From: an uncultured Lachnospiraceae bacterium
GTDB taxonomy: Bacteria > Bacillota > Clostridia > Lachnospirales > Lachnospiraceae
DNA length: 64,000 bases
Assembly: GCA_937920345.1 (NCBI GenBank)
Contig: CALGVA010000002.1
Location: forward strand, 1 to 64,000
Direction of reading: 5' to 3'
Part shown: one piece after another, positions 1 to 8,291 of the stretch
Layout: every line of letters begins with the position of its first letter
Position numbering within the stretch: position 1 is the first letter of the stretch
Notes under the pieces: model-generated
Told to the model about the DNA's origin: nothing
The model's database searches: none
What the model saw: the letters and a program-made list of their open reading frames with translations, nothing else
Position numbers and translations under genes: made by a program

Positions 1-11
1 GAAATTATTAA

Positions 12-236
12 ATTTCATGTTCACACTTTTTTTGTCTTGACGGCACAGACGATAAGGCAACAGTAGTGATCCGCGGCAAAGGCATAGCCACAGACAAAGG
101 CATGGCGGTCGGCAGCAAGAACCAGGCCGTTACCATCAAGGCCATGGTATTAAGGGGAAAGACCCTGAAATCCTATGTGGAGAACATTGCAAATGCAATG
201 AACAGCCTTAAGGAGTTGTTTATTAACAGGCAGTAA
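12..236 (+). pseudogene. C-terminal remnant of an unrecognised protein
   Basis: An open frame follows a stop at 9-11 and has no start codon until an internal ATG at 102. Its product is compositionally ordinary: a glycine/valine-rich stretch (VVIRGKGIATDKG), then an amphipathic tail (SYVENIANAMNSLKELF). It ends at a TAA at 234-236. The lack of a start and ribosome binding site suggests a 3' gene fragment rather than a functional gene. I do not recognise the family. Confidence 0.35.
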
Positions 237-279
237 GAGCAAGACAGGCGGAATCATTTACATGTAAGGTATGCGGTAA

Positions 280-432
280 TTTCAGTTCCAATCGCGTGGC
301 GGTGGATGCAGTCCCATAAAGCTGCTGCCGCTTGCGATGAAGCCGCTTGCGGCGCCGCCTTTTCCCATTGAGCGAATCGAGGAGATGACGAGGATGATAG
401 GCGGTGAAGGAAGCATACAGGTTTGCAGATAA
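280..432 (+). pseudogene. Short gene remnant, possibly a RecN-like tail
   Basis: A frame without a start codon, closed by a stop upstream at 277-279, ends in the residues ERIEEMTRMIGGE. That motif resembles the last helix of RecN-type DNA repair ATPases (consensus near ERVxELARMLGG). The resemblance is short and the assignment is inference. It is close to the preceding remnant, so 1-435 appears to be a graveyard of gene ends. Confidence 0.2.
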
Positions 433-494
433 TGAGAAAAGAGAATTTGTGCAGTATCATCATGTACAGATACTCTTTTTTGAATTGTTTTTTA

Positions 495-523
495 TTGTCA
501 GGATATGAGTGTTATGCTATACT
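495..523 (+). promoter_or_regulatory. Sigma-A promoter for the diguanylate cyclase gene
   Basis: A -35 TTGTCA (495-500) and a -10 TATACT (518-523) are separated by exactly 17 bp, with a TG extension two bases before the -10 (TGCTATACT). The gene start lies about 80 bp downstream. Confidence 0.65.
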
Positions 524-606
524 AACCATGTTTTTCATTTAGTATAGCAGCATACTGGTCAAATTACAGAGCATATGGCAGCATTGCTCAGGACAAGGAG
601 AGATTC

Positions 607-2520
607 GTGCGGACGCTTAAAGAAATTATCAGCCGGTATATGCGGCTGACTACATGTGTGCTGGTGGCACTTTTATTGATTATCATAGTGTATATCCAGA
701 TAGCCAATGAACAGAGACAGTCTTATGAGGGAGCGGTGGGGATCTTTCAGCAGATTGAGCAGCTTCTGATTCGCAATCAGGAAGAACTGGAAGAGATCAG
801 AGTGGAGTACAGTGAGACATGCCTGCACAATGCGGAAGCTATCGCTTATATCATCGAAGACGATCCCTCCGTGCTGGGGAGTGTTGATGAGTTGAAACAT
901 ATTGCGCAATTTATGGAAGTGGACGAAATACATATTTTTGATGAAACAGGGCGTATTTTTACAGGAACGCATCCGAAATATTATGACTATACGTTTGATT
1001 CGGGAGAGCAGATGCATTTCTTCAAGCCCATGCTGGAGGATAAGTCACTAAAGCTGGTGCAGGAGATCACGCCGAATACTGCGGAGGCGAAGCTTATGCA
1101 GTATTCGGCTCTCTGGAGTAAGAACGGGAAATTTATAGTACAGGTGGGGATGGAGCCGGTCAATGTCATGAAGGTGACACAGAAAAACGAACTGTCATAT
1201 CTGTTTTCGCTGATCCGGGTGAATCCCGATGCGCAGTATTATGCGATCGCGGCAGAGAGCGGGATGATCATCGGGTCTACGGAGGCGGACTGCGTAGGAA
1301 AGAATCTGACGGAAATCGGTTTGCAGCCGGATGATTTTCCGGACGGGCAGAAAGGATTTCATGCAGTCATAAACGGCAGGCATTCCTACTGTTCCTTTAA
1401 GAAAATTGGCACGAACTATATCGGGAGAGTAGTCTTGAGCCGCCAGATGTATCGACGGGTGCTGGGATCTACGGTTACGTCGGGGATATGTCTTATTATC
1501 ATAGCCACGATTCTGTCCTGGGCGGTAACAAGATATATGAATCAGTATGTGGTAGAGGGTATTCGGGATGTGAACCGGAAACTGCACAGCATCGCCCAGG
1601 GGAATCTGGACGAGCTGATCGATATTCGCAGCAGCAGGGAATTTTCCGAACTGAGCAGTTATATTAATCAGATGAAAAAAAGCCTTCTCGACAATAACAG
1701 GAAGATGTCATATGTTCTCAGGAAAACCAACATGTATATGGGCGTATATGAATACAACGAGCAGATGCAGAGTGTCCGGATCACCGAATATGTGCCGCAG
1801 ATACTGGCACTCGGACAGGAGGAGGCTAAGCGGCTGACTGCTGACAGCAGTGCATTCCGTAATTTTATAGACAGTCTGCGAAAACATCCTGTTCCGGAGG
1901 AAGCCAATATATATGAGGTGAAGAACCAATATGTGAAGCTGGAAGAGGTCCGGGAAAACGATGAAATATTTGGTGTTGTGATCGACGTGACGGATGAGAT
2001 CATGAAGCGTAAGCAGATAGAAGTCGAGAGGGATATTGATCTGCTGACCGGTCTGTATAACCGGCGTGGCTTGGAAATGAAACTGAACGGTTTGTTTGCG
2101 GAACCGGAGAAACTCGGTCACAGTGCGGTCGTCATGATCGATGCCGATAATCTGAAAGTAATCAACGACACGTACGGACATGAGATGGGGGATGTTTATC
2201 TGCAGAAGGTTTCGGAGTTGATTTCGAGCAGGAAGGCACACGGTTCGATTGCGGCCAGACTGGGCGGCGATGAGTTTGTTCTGTTCCTGTACCAGTATGA
2301 GGATGAAAAAGAACTGACTGATGCCATTCATAATCTGGAGACACTGCAGGAGAGTAGTCCTGCAGCACTCGGGGATAACGTCAGTGTTCCTCTCAGATTT
2401 TCCATGGGATACAGTCTGACAGGAGAGCATATGGATTATCAGAGTCTGTTAAAAGAAGCCGATGAGAAAATGTATGAGAATAAGCGGGAACGCAAGAAAA
2501 CAGCCGCCCTTCCAAAGTGA
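607..2520 (+). CDS. Membrane diguanylate cyclase with extracytoplasmic sensor
   Basis: This protein should make the second messenger c-di-GMP from two GTP. It has an N-terminal membrane helix (about residues 15-32) and a long extracytoplasmic region of Cache-like size (about 35-285). A second helix (about 288-308) and a HAMP-like linker follow, then a PAS-like region (about 370-465) and a C-terminal GGDEF domain with an intact LGGDEF active-site loop near residue 555. The start is GTG; the upstream AAGGAGA at about 595-601 is a good ribosome binding site. A promoter lies at 495-523 and a terminator overlaps the stop, so it appears to be transcribed alone. The ligand of the sensor part cannot be read from sequence. 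Confidence 0.93.
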   Translation: MRTLKEIISRYMRLTTCVLVALLLIIIVYIQIANEQRQSYEGAVGIFQQIEQLLIRNQEELEEIRVEYSETCLHNAEAIAYIIEDDPSVLGSVDELKHIAQFMEVDEIHIFDETGRIFTGTHPKYYDYTFDSGEQMHFFKPMLEDKSLKLVQEITPNTAEAKLMQYSALWSKNGKFIVQVGMEPVNVMKVTQKNELSYLFSLIRVNPDAQYYAIAAESGMIIGSTEADCVGKNLTEIGLQPDDFPDGQKGFHAVINGRHSYCSFKKIGTNYIGRVVLSRQMYRRVLGSTVTSGICLIIIATILSWAVTRYMNQYVVEGIRDVNRKLHSIAQGNLDELIDIRSSREFSELSSYINQMKKSLLDNNRKMSYVLRKTNMYMGVYEYNEQMQSVRITEYVPQILALGQEEAKRLTADSSAFRNFIDSLRKHPVPEEANIYEVKNQYVKLEEVRENDEIFGVVIDVTDEIMKRKQIEVERDIDLLTGLYNRRGLEMKLNGLFAEPEKLGHSAVVMIDADNLKVINDTYGHEMGDVYLQKVSELISSRKAHGSIAARLGGDEFVLFLYQYEDEKELTDAIHNLETLQESSPAALGDNVSVPLRFSMGYSLTGEHMDYQSLLKEADEKMYENKRERKKTAALPK

Positions 2521-2537
2521 GGGGCAGCTGTTTTTAC
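2497..2537. terminator. Probable bidirectional terminator
   Basis: Arms AAAACAGCCGCCC and GGGGCAGCTGTTTT pair across the stop codon of the cyclase gene. A T-run follows on the plus strand and another on the minus strand, so it can serve the cyclase gene and the convergent BlaR1-type gene. Confidence 0.7.
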
Positions 2538-2551
2538 TTATAGGAAATGTT

Positions 2552-4201
2552 CTAAGGAGCTTGCATAACCGGCATGCCTTCATGCCGTATCCGTACATCG
2601 GAGATGTATCCGAAGCTGTCTCTTATGACGGTGATGTCCACGGTACCTTCCGAATGGGATTGAAAAACGCCGCCGATTTCATCTATGAAGATACGAACTG
2701 TATCGTCTTTGTAGTGATAGAAACCATCCTGATCTCGTGTAAGCTCCCATTCGGCATATTCTGATTCCAGTTCTTTGTCATCCAGACAGAGGAAGAAATC
2801 TGTGCGGAAAGCACTCTTTTCCACATGAAATGCCTCGGAAAGAGCGGCTCTTATCTGCTCGTCCATACGCAGCGGATCGTTTTCTGTATCTGTCCTCAGC
2901 ACATCGAAGACGATGTCCTCCGCCCGCTTCTGGGCATCATTTCCAAGGGTAAGATCACGTGTGGTATATACCTTCACACCCCAGCGGGATAAGCTGCTTG
3001 CACAGTAGCTTGTCAGGTAGGGTGAAAAGGGCGCCTGGGCGCAGGTGGCAAAAGTAACGGTGCTGCAGGTTATAAAGCAGACGGCGGCAAGCAGCAGAAA
3101 GGCGGATGCCTTCTTATAACTTAAGATACTCTGAATCCTTTTCTCGACCTCAGTCTTGGAAAAGGCGCTGTAGAGTAGTGTGGAACGGCTGCCGGTGATA
3201 GCCATTGCCAGCAGGTTGAAGGCATAATTCTTACGGTCTTCCTCGTCGGCGCATGTTCTGAGCACCGCTTCGTCACAGGCAGTCTCCAGATCCGAGGTAA
3301 AGCATCTGGACATGATCCAGACGAGCGGATTGAACCAGTTAAGAATCAGTGCCGCCAGCATAACGGCCTTTATCCAATTATCTCTGCGCTTAATGTGCAT
3401 GGTCTCGTGCAGCAGGATATGACGCAGCAGATTTCGGTCTGCGAAGTCCATGCGGGTGGGCAGATAAATGTGCGGCGCGAGCAGCCCACAGGTCAGCGGA
3501 GAGGCGATCTCATCATTGGTGAAGACCAGAGTATGGCCCATATTCATCTCCCGCAGCAGAGTGCTGACTGTCTCGTTGTGCTCGATCAAAAGACTGTTTT
3601 TCAACTTTCTGGAGTAACGGTATTTCTGGTATAAAAGAATACCTGCCGTCAGCAGTAAGCCCGCTGTATAGATGAAAAGCAGCGTGTGACGTCTGAGAGT
3701 AAAAGGAAAAGACAGACCCACGGCGTAATCGTATAAAAAGGCAGCGCTTTCACTGGCTTCGGCGTCTTCCACGATGCTGGCGGTGCCGGGAGAAACCGTA
3801 TCGTTTGTGGTTGTAACGGCAGCTTCTGACGATTCGGCGGTGCCTTTATGGGATGCTGGAGTTATGCGGATTGTCATATTCTCGATGGCTGCTTCCGAAG
3901 ATACGGTTCCCGTATCTTCAACGGGTTCCGTATCATCAGCGACTGCTATATTTTGCATGTCAGTATTGAGCAGACGATCAGACACGGACAGGAGCGAGTC
4001 GGCGGATGTTTTCAGGGTCAGCGGACTGCTGATGGAGAACGGCACCAGCAGACGTGCCAGTATCACACACCACAGTATGGGAAATACGAACTTCGGCAGC
4101 CGCTTCTTAAGCAGGGCACGCAGGAGCAGGATGATGAGGATCATCATGCTTCCGTAGATGGTCATCAGTATAAAGGGCATATTCATTCTAAAATGCAGCA
4201 T
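2552..4201 (-). CDS. BlaR1/MecR1-type M56 metallopeptidase sensor
   Basis: An integral membrane signal-transducing zinc protease of family M56. It has two N-terminal membrane helices (about 8-30 and 40-57), a low-complexity Ser/Thr/Glu-rich loop (about 65-155), a helix near 173-192, and the catalytic HETMH motif at 265-269 followed by a conserved KRRDN. A membrane helix near 365-390 precedes a C-terminal extracytoplasmic domain of about 155 residues. That domain lacks the penicillin-binding SxxK domain I would expect in a true beta-lactam sensor, so the signal may differ. It starts at ATG 4201, with AAGGAGG nine bases upstream inside the end of the repressor gene. The pair is transcribed leftward from one promoter. 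Confidence 0.9.
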   Translation of the reverse strand: MLHFRMNMPFILMTIYGSMMILIILLLRALLKKRLPKFVFPILWCVILARLLVPFSISSPLTLKTSADSLLSVSDRLLNTDMQNIAVADDTEPVEDTGTVSSEAAIENMTIRITPASHKGTAESSEAAVTTTNDTVSPGTASIVEDAEASESAAFLYDYAVGLSFPFTLRRHTLLFIYTAGLLLTAGILLYQKYRYSRKLKNSLLIEHNETVSTLLREMNMGHTLVFTNDEIASPLTCGLLAPHIYLPTRMDFADRNLLRHILLHETMHIKRRDNWIKAVMLAALILNWFNPLVWIMSRCFTSDLETACDEAVLRTCADEEDRKNYAFNLLAMAITGSRSTLLYSAFSKTEVEKRIQSILSYKKASAFLLLAAVCFITCSTVTFATCAQAPFSPYLTSYCASSLSRWGVKVYTTRDLTLGNDAQKRAEDIVFDVLRTDTENDPLRMDEQIRAALSEAFHVEKSAFRTDFFLCLDDKELESEYAEWELTRDQDGFYHYKDDTVRIFIDEIGGVFQSHSEGTVDITVIRDSFGYISDVRIRHEGMPVMQAP

Positions 4202-4202
4202 A

Positions 4203-4556
4203 TTATTTCGCCTCCTTGATCATTTGAGCCAGACGTGCGGCGTCTGTCTCTGAAATTCCCTGGTTTTTGAGAAAGGATGAGAAGAACAGTTCACTGGAAC
4301 CGCCAAACATCTTGTCGATGAGCTGTTCCGTCTCACTCTGCGCCACTTCATCCCGGGTGACAAGCGGTCTGCATAAGAAATTAGGCTCTTCCCGTTCTAT
4401 GGCGCCTTTTTCAATGCATTTCTTGATCACAGTATAGGTGGTGTTCTTATTCCATCCGATACGTTCTGCCAGAACATCCACGATCTCCCGGGCGGGTTTT
4501 TCGCCGTGTTCCCACAGGACTTCCATTACTTTCAGTTCTGAGTCAAAAAGTTTCAT
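4203..4556 (-). CDS. BlaI/MecI/CopY-family repressor
   Basis: A winged-helix repressor of about 117 residues, the usual family length. The N-terminal part (KLFDSELKVMEVLW) and the recognition segment (NKNTTYTVIKKC) are typical of Penicillinase_R proteins. Its stop is one base before the start of the M56 sensor gene, the classic partner whose protease cleaves the repressor. Tandem ATGs occur at 4559 and 4556; the second sits six bases from a GGGAGG motif and is preferred. Two dyad operators lie directly upstream, so autoregulation is likely. No beta-lactamase gene adjoins, so the rest of the regulon is unknown. Confidence 0.92.
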   Translation of the reverse strand: MKLFDSELKVMEVLWEHGEKPAREIVDVLAERIGWNKNTTYTVIKKCIEKGAIEREEPNFLCRPLVTRDEVAQSETEQLIDKMFGGSSELFFSSFLKNQGISETDAARLAQMIKEAK

Positions 4557-4602
4557 CATTAACCTCCCGCAATTAAAAATTTTAATTGTAACCTTTCTGA
4601 CG

Positions 4603-4662
4603 GACTATTGTAATAGTCTCGAGATTTGTGTATAGACTATCACAATAGTCTACACGCGTCAA
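4603..4662 (-). promoter_or_regulatory. Twin BlaI-type operators with embedded promoter
   Basis: Two inverted repeats share the core GACTAT-N4-ATAGTC: GACTATTGTAATAGTC (4603-4618) and TAGACTATCACAATAGTCTA (4633-4652). Their centres are 32 bp apart, about three helical turns. On the minus strand a -35 TTGACG (4657-4662) lies just upstream of the second dyad and a TAGTCT at 17-bp spacing overlaps it, so repressor binding would block RNA polymerase. This is the expected architecture of an autoregulated BlaI operon. Confidence 0.75.
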
Positions 4663-4720
4663 GGAGCTTCCGGAAGAAAATTTTTAAGAATTTATGAAGT
4701 ACGCAAAATCGTGTGCAGTA

Positions 4721-4729
4721 TGTTATAAT
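4721..4729 (+). promoter_or_regulatory. Extended -10 promoter for LytTR system 1
   Basis: TGTTATAAT is an extended -10 (TG-n-TATAAT) about 53 bases before the response-regulator start. No good -35 is visible at 17 bp, which is common for extended -10 promoters. Confidence 0.45.
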
Positions 4730-4781
4730 AGACGCGGCAGCCGGTAATATGAAGGCGGGCGGGAGTGAAGGAGATAACAGC

Positions 4782-5489
4782 ATGCGTATAGCGATATGTG
4801 ATGATGACGTGAAGTTTACGGATCAGTTAAAAGCTTTCATAGAAAAGGAACTGGGTGCACAAGGTGTCGTTCCGCATATTTGCGTTTATCATGACGGCGA
4901 AGTTTTTATCGCGGATCAGGAGGCGTGCGATGCGGTTTTTCTGGATATTGATATGCCGTCCATGGACGGGTTCGACGTTGCGGAGCGGATCAACGGCGCG
5001 GGGGATGCGCTGATCATCTTTGTTACCATGCATGATGAACTGGTGTATTCCTCTATCCGGTTCAGACCCTTCCGGTTTGTCAGGAAGTCACATCTGGCGC
5101 AGGAGCTTCCTGAAGTGCTGGGCGATCTGAACCGGGAGGTATATAAACGGAATGCAGGAAGGAAATTTGGATTCCGGACCCAGACCGGCGTAGTGTTTCT
5201 GGATGTCAGTACGATTGAATATATAGAAATATACGGGCACTGGCTGCACGTATGTGTAGACGGCGGGGAGGATCTGAACTGCTACGGAAGTCTCGCGGAT
5301 CTGGAGAAAGAACTTGCGCCTTTTGACTTCATCCGCACGCATAAGAGCTATATTGTGAACTGCAAGTATATCTATGCGATTGAGAAGGGACAGATTGTTC
5401 TCGACGACGGAACCAGGATTCTGCTCAGCCGTTACAGGGCGGGGGAAGTCAGGGACAAATTCAGAAGATATGTACGGAGTGGGCTATGA
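4782..5489 (+). CDS. LytTR-family response regulator (system 1)
   Basis: A 235-residue cytoplasmic response regulator. The N-terminal receiver has the acidic pair in CDDD (residues 7-9), the phospho-acceptor Asp55 in VFLDIDMP, and the conserved Thr/Lys switch region. The C-terminal half is a LytTR DNA-binding domain (TIEYIEIYGHWLHV; FIRTHKSYIVN). I chose ATG 4782 over an in-frame start 69 bases upstream because AAGGAGA lies eight bases before it and the receiver starts exactly there. The stop overlaps the kinase start in an ATGA. The target is unknown; LytTR regulators usually control surface, peptide or competence functions. Confidence 0.93.
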   Translation: MRIAICDDDVKFTDQLKAFIEKELGAQGVVPHICVYHDGEVFIADQEACDAVFLDIDMPSMDGFDVAERINGAGDALIIFVTMHDELVYSSIRFRPFRFVRKSHLAQELPEVLGDLNREVYKRNAGRKFGFRTQTGVVFLDVSTIEYIEIYGHWLHVCVDGGEDLNCYGSLADLEKELAPFDFIRTHKSYIVNCKYIYAIEKGQIVLDDGTRILLSRYRAGEVRDKFRRYVRSGL

Positions 5490-6820
5490 ATACTGTGATT
5501 GAAATAAGCGCTTCCGCAGCGGAGTGTTGTATTGTTGTAAGCCTGTGCAACCGTTTCCTGGGGTTTCGGAATAAAAAAATGACGGTTGTAAAATCGCTTG
5601 CATTCTTTCTGATTCTTCTGACAGAGAATATTCTGTTTACGCAGCGGGAGTGGAAGAGCGGGAGCGGCGTTTGGATAGAAAGTCTGGAGACTGTGTTTCT
5701 GATTGTACTGATCGCCGGTTATGTGCTGCTTTTTCTGGGCGGCAGGATCTATGAGAAGGTACTGATCACGATTTTTCCGATTATTGGGATTCTGACGATT
5801 AATCTGATTGTTTTCAGCGTGATCCGCGCATTGTCAGGAGAATATGCGGCAGATATCGTTAAGCCGGGCGGTAAAGCGCGCGTCCTTGCAATTATTTTCA
5901 GCAAGCTTGCATTCTTCCTGTTGTGTGAGTTTGTGATTCGTATGCGGGGACGCAGACAGTACTCGCTCAGCATTTTCCAGTGGAGCATTCAGCTGTCATG
6001 CTTTCTGATTACTTTTCTGATTGGCTATTTGCAGCTCAAGATTTCCATGAGGACTGATAATATGCCGGAGTTTCTTCCGGTAAGCATACTGATTGCCGTG
6101 CTGAATATTCTGCTGTACGTATTATTAAACAGAATGCGGAAGGACAGCATTCTCAAAGAGGAGTACAGGATATCGGGGATCAGTCTGGCGGCACAGGAGA
6201 AGCTGATCGACGAGGCACGGGAACAGTATATGGAAATTCGAACGCTGCGGCACGACATGCGGCATTATCTCATGACGGCGGCAGAGCTGATATCGGAGGG
6301 CAGAACGGAGGAGACGAAAGCGTATATCGAGAATATTGTTCATGAGAAAGTAGACAGAAGCGCTTACGGAGTAGACACGGGGGATGTGGTGATTGATGCC
6401 GTGATCAACAACAGGATCGGGATCTGCCTGAGAGAACATATCGAGATAAAGTGTATGATCGATTCCGATATGAAAGCGATCGACCACACTGATATGAGCG
6501 TGCTCTTATCCAATGTGCTCGACAATGCGATTGAGGGTTGTAAACGTGTGGAAAAACCGGAAATAGCGTTGACGATAGGGAACAGAAAAGCATTTACTTA
6601 TATCATTGTAAAGAACAGCATTGTGGAATCCGTTCTTAGCAGGAATCCGGATTTGGAGACCGATAAGGACGATAAGCCGGCGCACGGATTCGGGATCATG
6701 TCCATAAGGAAGGTTGCAAAGAAATATAACGGAAGCGTTGAGTTTCATGAAGAAGGGAACCTGTTTATCACCGAGATCTGGCTGGAGCAGCCGGAAACGG
6801 GCAGGGGAAACACAGATTGA
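5486..6820 (+). CDS. GHKL (AgrC-like) sensor histidine kinase (system 1)
   Basis: A 444-residue membrane kinase. About six hydrophobic segments fill residues 10-215, followed by a dimerisation helix with His256 in LRHDMRHYL and a GHKL ATPase with N-box LSNVLDNAIEG and G-box HGFGIMSI. This is the layout of AgrC/ComD kinases, which usually read peptides at the membrane. It overlaps the regulator by four bases, so the two are translationally coupled. No AgrB/AgrD-like peptide genes flank it, so the signal is not evident. The start follows directly from the overlap. Confidence 0.92.
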   Translation: MNTVIEISASAAECCIVVSLCNRFLGFRNKKMTVVKSLAFFLILLTENILFTQREWKSGSGVWIESLETVFLIVLIAGYVLLFLGGRIYEKVLITIFPIIGILTINLIVFSVIRALSGEYAADIVKPGGKARVLAIIFSKLAFFLLCEFVIRMRGRRQYSLSIFQWSIQLSCFLITFLIGYLQLKISMRTDNMPEFLPVSILIAVLNILLYVLLNRMRKDSILKEEYRISGISLAAQEKLIDEAREQYMEIRTLRHDMRHYLMTAAELISEGRTEETKAYIENIVHEKVDRSAYGVDTGDVVIDAVINNRIGICLREHIEIKCMIDSDMKAIDHTDMSVLLSNVLDNAIEGCKRVEKPEIALTIGNRKAFTYIIVKNSIVESVLSRNPDLETDKDDKPAHGFGIMSIRKVAKKYNGSVEFHEEGNLFITEIWLEQPETGRGNTD

Positions 6821-6957
6821 AACGCCCATGTTTACCGTGGTGAAATTTTGAAAAGAAATAGAGGACAGAACTTTGAAAAGATGTTAAAATACTTTTAACT
6901 GTCTAAAGCAGCGGCAGGAAGAATTGCTTAGAGTGCAGGCGAAAGGGAAATGTACGA

Positions 6958-8229
6958 ATGAGTGTGATCAGCAGTAAGGACGTCAACGAGATCATCAGAA
7001 AAACCTTGGGGATCATTAACCAGAGGATTATGAATCACGGGGAGATCACAGGTTATATTCTCTATAAAATGATGGAGTATGAGAATACATACACGGAGCA
7101 GCATTACACGGAACAGGAACTGGTGGATTACACCATGCTCGGCATTCTGCACGATATTGGATTATACAAGGAAGAAAATGTCAAGAACGTCAGTGAGTTT
7201 GAGACGAAGAATCTGTGGCCGCATTCCATCTACGGTTTCCTCTTTTTAAAATATCTGTCACCGGTAGGGGATAAGGCGGAAGTGGTACTGTATCATCATC
7301 TGGATTATAACAGACATAACCTGATCCAGAGCCGGTATTTACATCTCATTGAGCTTTTAAGTCTCGCGGATAAGATGGATACATTCCTGCATCTGAAAGA
7401 GGAAAGTCTGGAACCGGAATATTTTACGAAGTACCGTGACACGAAGTTCTCGGGCGCGGCGCTTGATCTGTTCCGCAAGGCGGAAGAGCGGTACGGTATC
7501 ACGGAGAATCTGGTGAACGGCAAGTACAGAGATGAACTGGATGTGCTGCTGGCGAAGCGGGCCTTCTCGGAGCAGTATAAGAGAGGATTCCTGGAGATGC
7601 TGGTGTATACCATTGATTTCAGAAGCGAGCACACGGTGATTCATACGCTGGCGACGGTGCATTTCGCGGAACAGCTCGGCAGACTGGCGCGGCTGTCCGG
7701 CAAGGACCTGCGGGATCTGCATTACGGCGCGCTGCTGCATGACCTGGGGAAGATTGCGATCCCGCTTAATATACTGGAATCCCCGGGACGCCTGAATGAT
7801 GAGGAGATGAGGATCATGAAAGCGCACGTGCGCATCACGGAGATGATTCTGGAGGGTGTTGTGGATGACGATGTGCTGCAGATCGCGGTCAGACATCATG
7901 AGAAGCTGGACGGCAGCGGATATCATAAAGGGCTGAAGGCGGAAGATCTGACGCTGGCGCAGCAGATCATCGCGGTGGCGGATATCTTAAGCGCCCTTCA
8001 CGGCAAGAGAAGCTATAAGGATGCTTTCAGTAAGGAGAAGATACTGGACATCATGAACGGCGATGCAAATAACGGCAAGATCAACAGAAATGTGGTCACC
8101 AGTCTGGAGCGCAATTACGACAAGATCATCGCAGAGTTTGAGAAAGAAAAAGAGAATACGATCGGGCTGTATCTCAAGATTAAAGAGCAGTATGCGGTGA
8201 TAAGCGAACGGTTTAAGATGTTCGATTAG
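6958..8229 (+). CDS. HD-GYP protein with additional N-terminal HD domain
   Basis: A soluble 423-residue protein with two HD regions. The N-terminal one has LHDIGLY and a later HHLDYN; the C-terminal one has LLHDLGKIAIP and HHEKLDGSGYHKGL, the signature of HD-GYP domains. HD-GYP enzymes typically hydrolyse c-di-GMP, so this could oppose the upstream diguanylate cyclase. The ATG at 6958 follows a GAAAGGGAAA stretch. It has no transmembrane segment and no receiver domain, so any input must come through the N-terminal half. A 7-bp hairpin overlaps its stop. Activity is inferred from motifs. Confidence 0.9.
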   Translation: MSVISSKDVNEIIRKTLGIINQRIMNHGEITGYILYKMMEYENTYTEQHYTEQELVDYTMLGILHDIGLYKEENVKNVSEFETKNLWPHSIYGFLFLKYLSPVGDKAEVVLYHHLDYNRHNLIQSRYLHLIELLSLADKMDTFLHLKEESLEPEYFTKYRDTKFSGAALDLFRKAEERYGITENLVNGKYRDELDVLLAKRAFSEQYKRGFLEMLVYTIDFRSEHTVIHTLATVHFAEQLGRLARLSGKDLRDLHYGALLHDLGKIAIPLNILESPGRLNDEEMRIMKAHVRITEMILEGVVDDDVLQIAVRHHEKLDGSGYHKGLKAEDLTLAQQIIAVADILSALHGKRSYKDAFSKEKILDIMNGDANNGKINRNVVTSLERNYDKIIAEFEKEKENTIGLYLKIKEQYAVISERFKMFD

Positions 8230-8250
8230 TGTCCCCGGGAATCGGGACAC
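8229..8250 (+). repeat. Inverted repeat at a gene end
   Basis: GTGTCCC and GGGACAC pair with an 8-base loop directly at the stop of the HD-GYP gene. There is no T-run, so this is not a standard terminator; it may be a 3'-end or processing structure. Confidence 0.35.
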
Positions 8251-8291
8251 CGGCAACCATAAATAGATTGTAGTAGAAAAGGAGAACGGAC

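Noticed and set aside
254..463. A 69-codon minus-strand frame near the left end
   Set aside because: It has low-complexity Ser/Ala content and no ribosome binding site, and the plus strand shows a more protein-like remnant.
6821..6957. A c-di-GMP riboswitch before the HD-GYP gene
   Set aside because: I could not find the conserved GEMM core or its tetraloop receptor in this leader.
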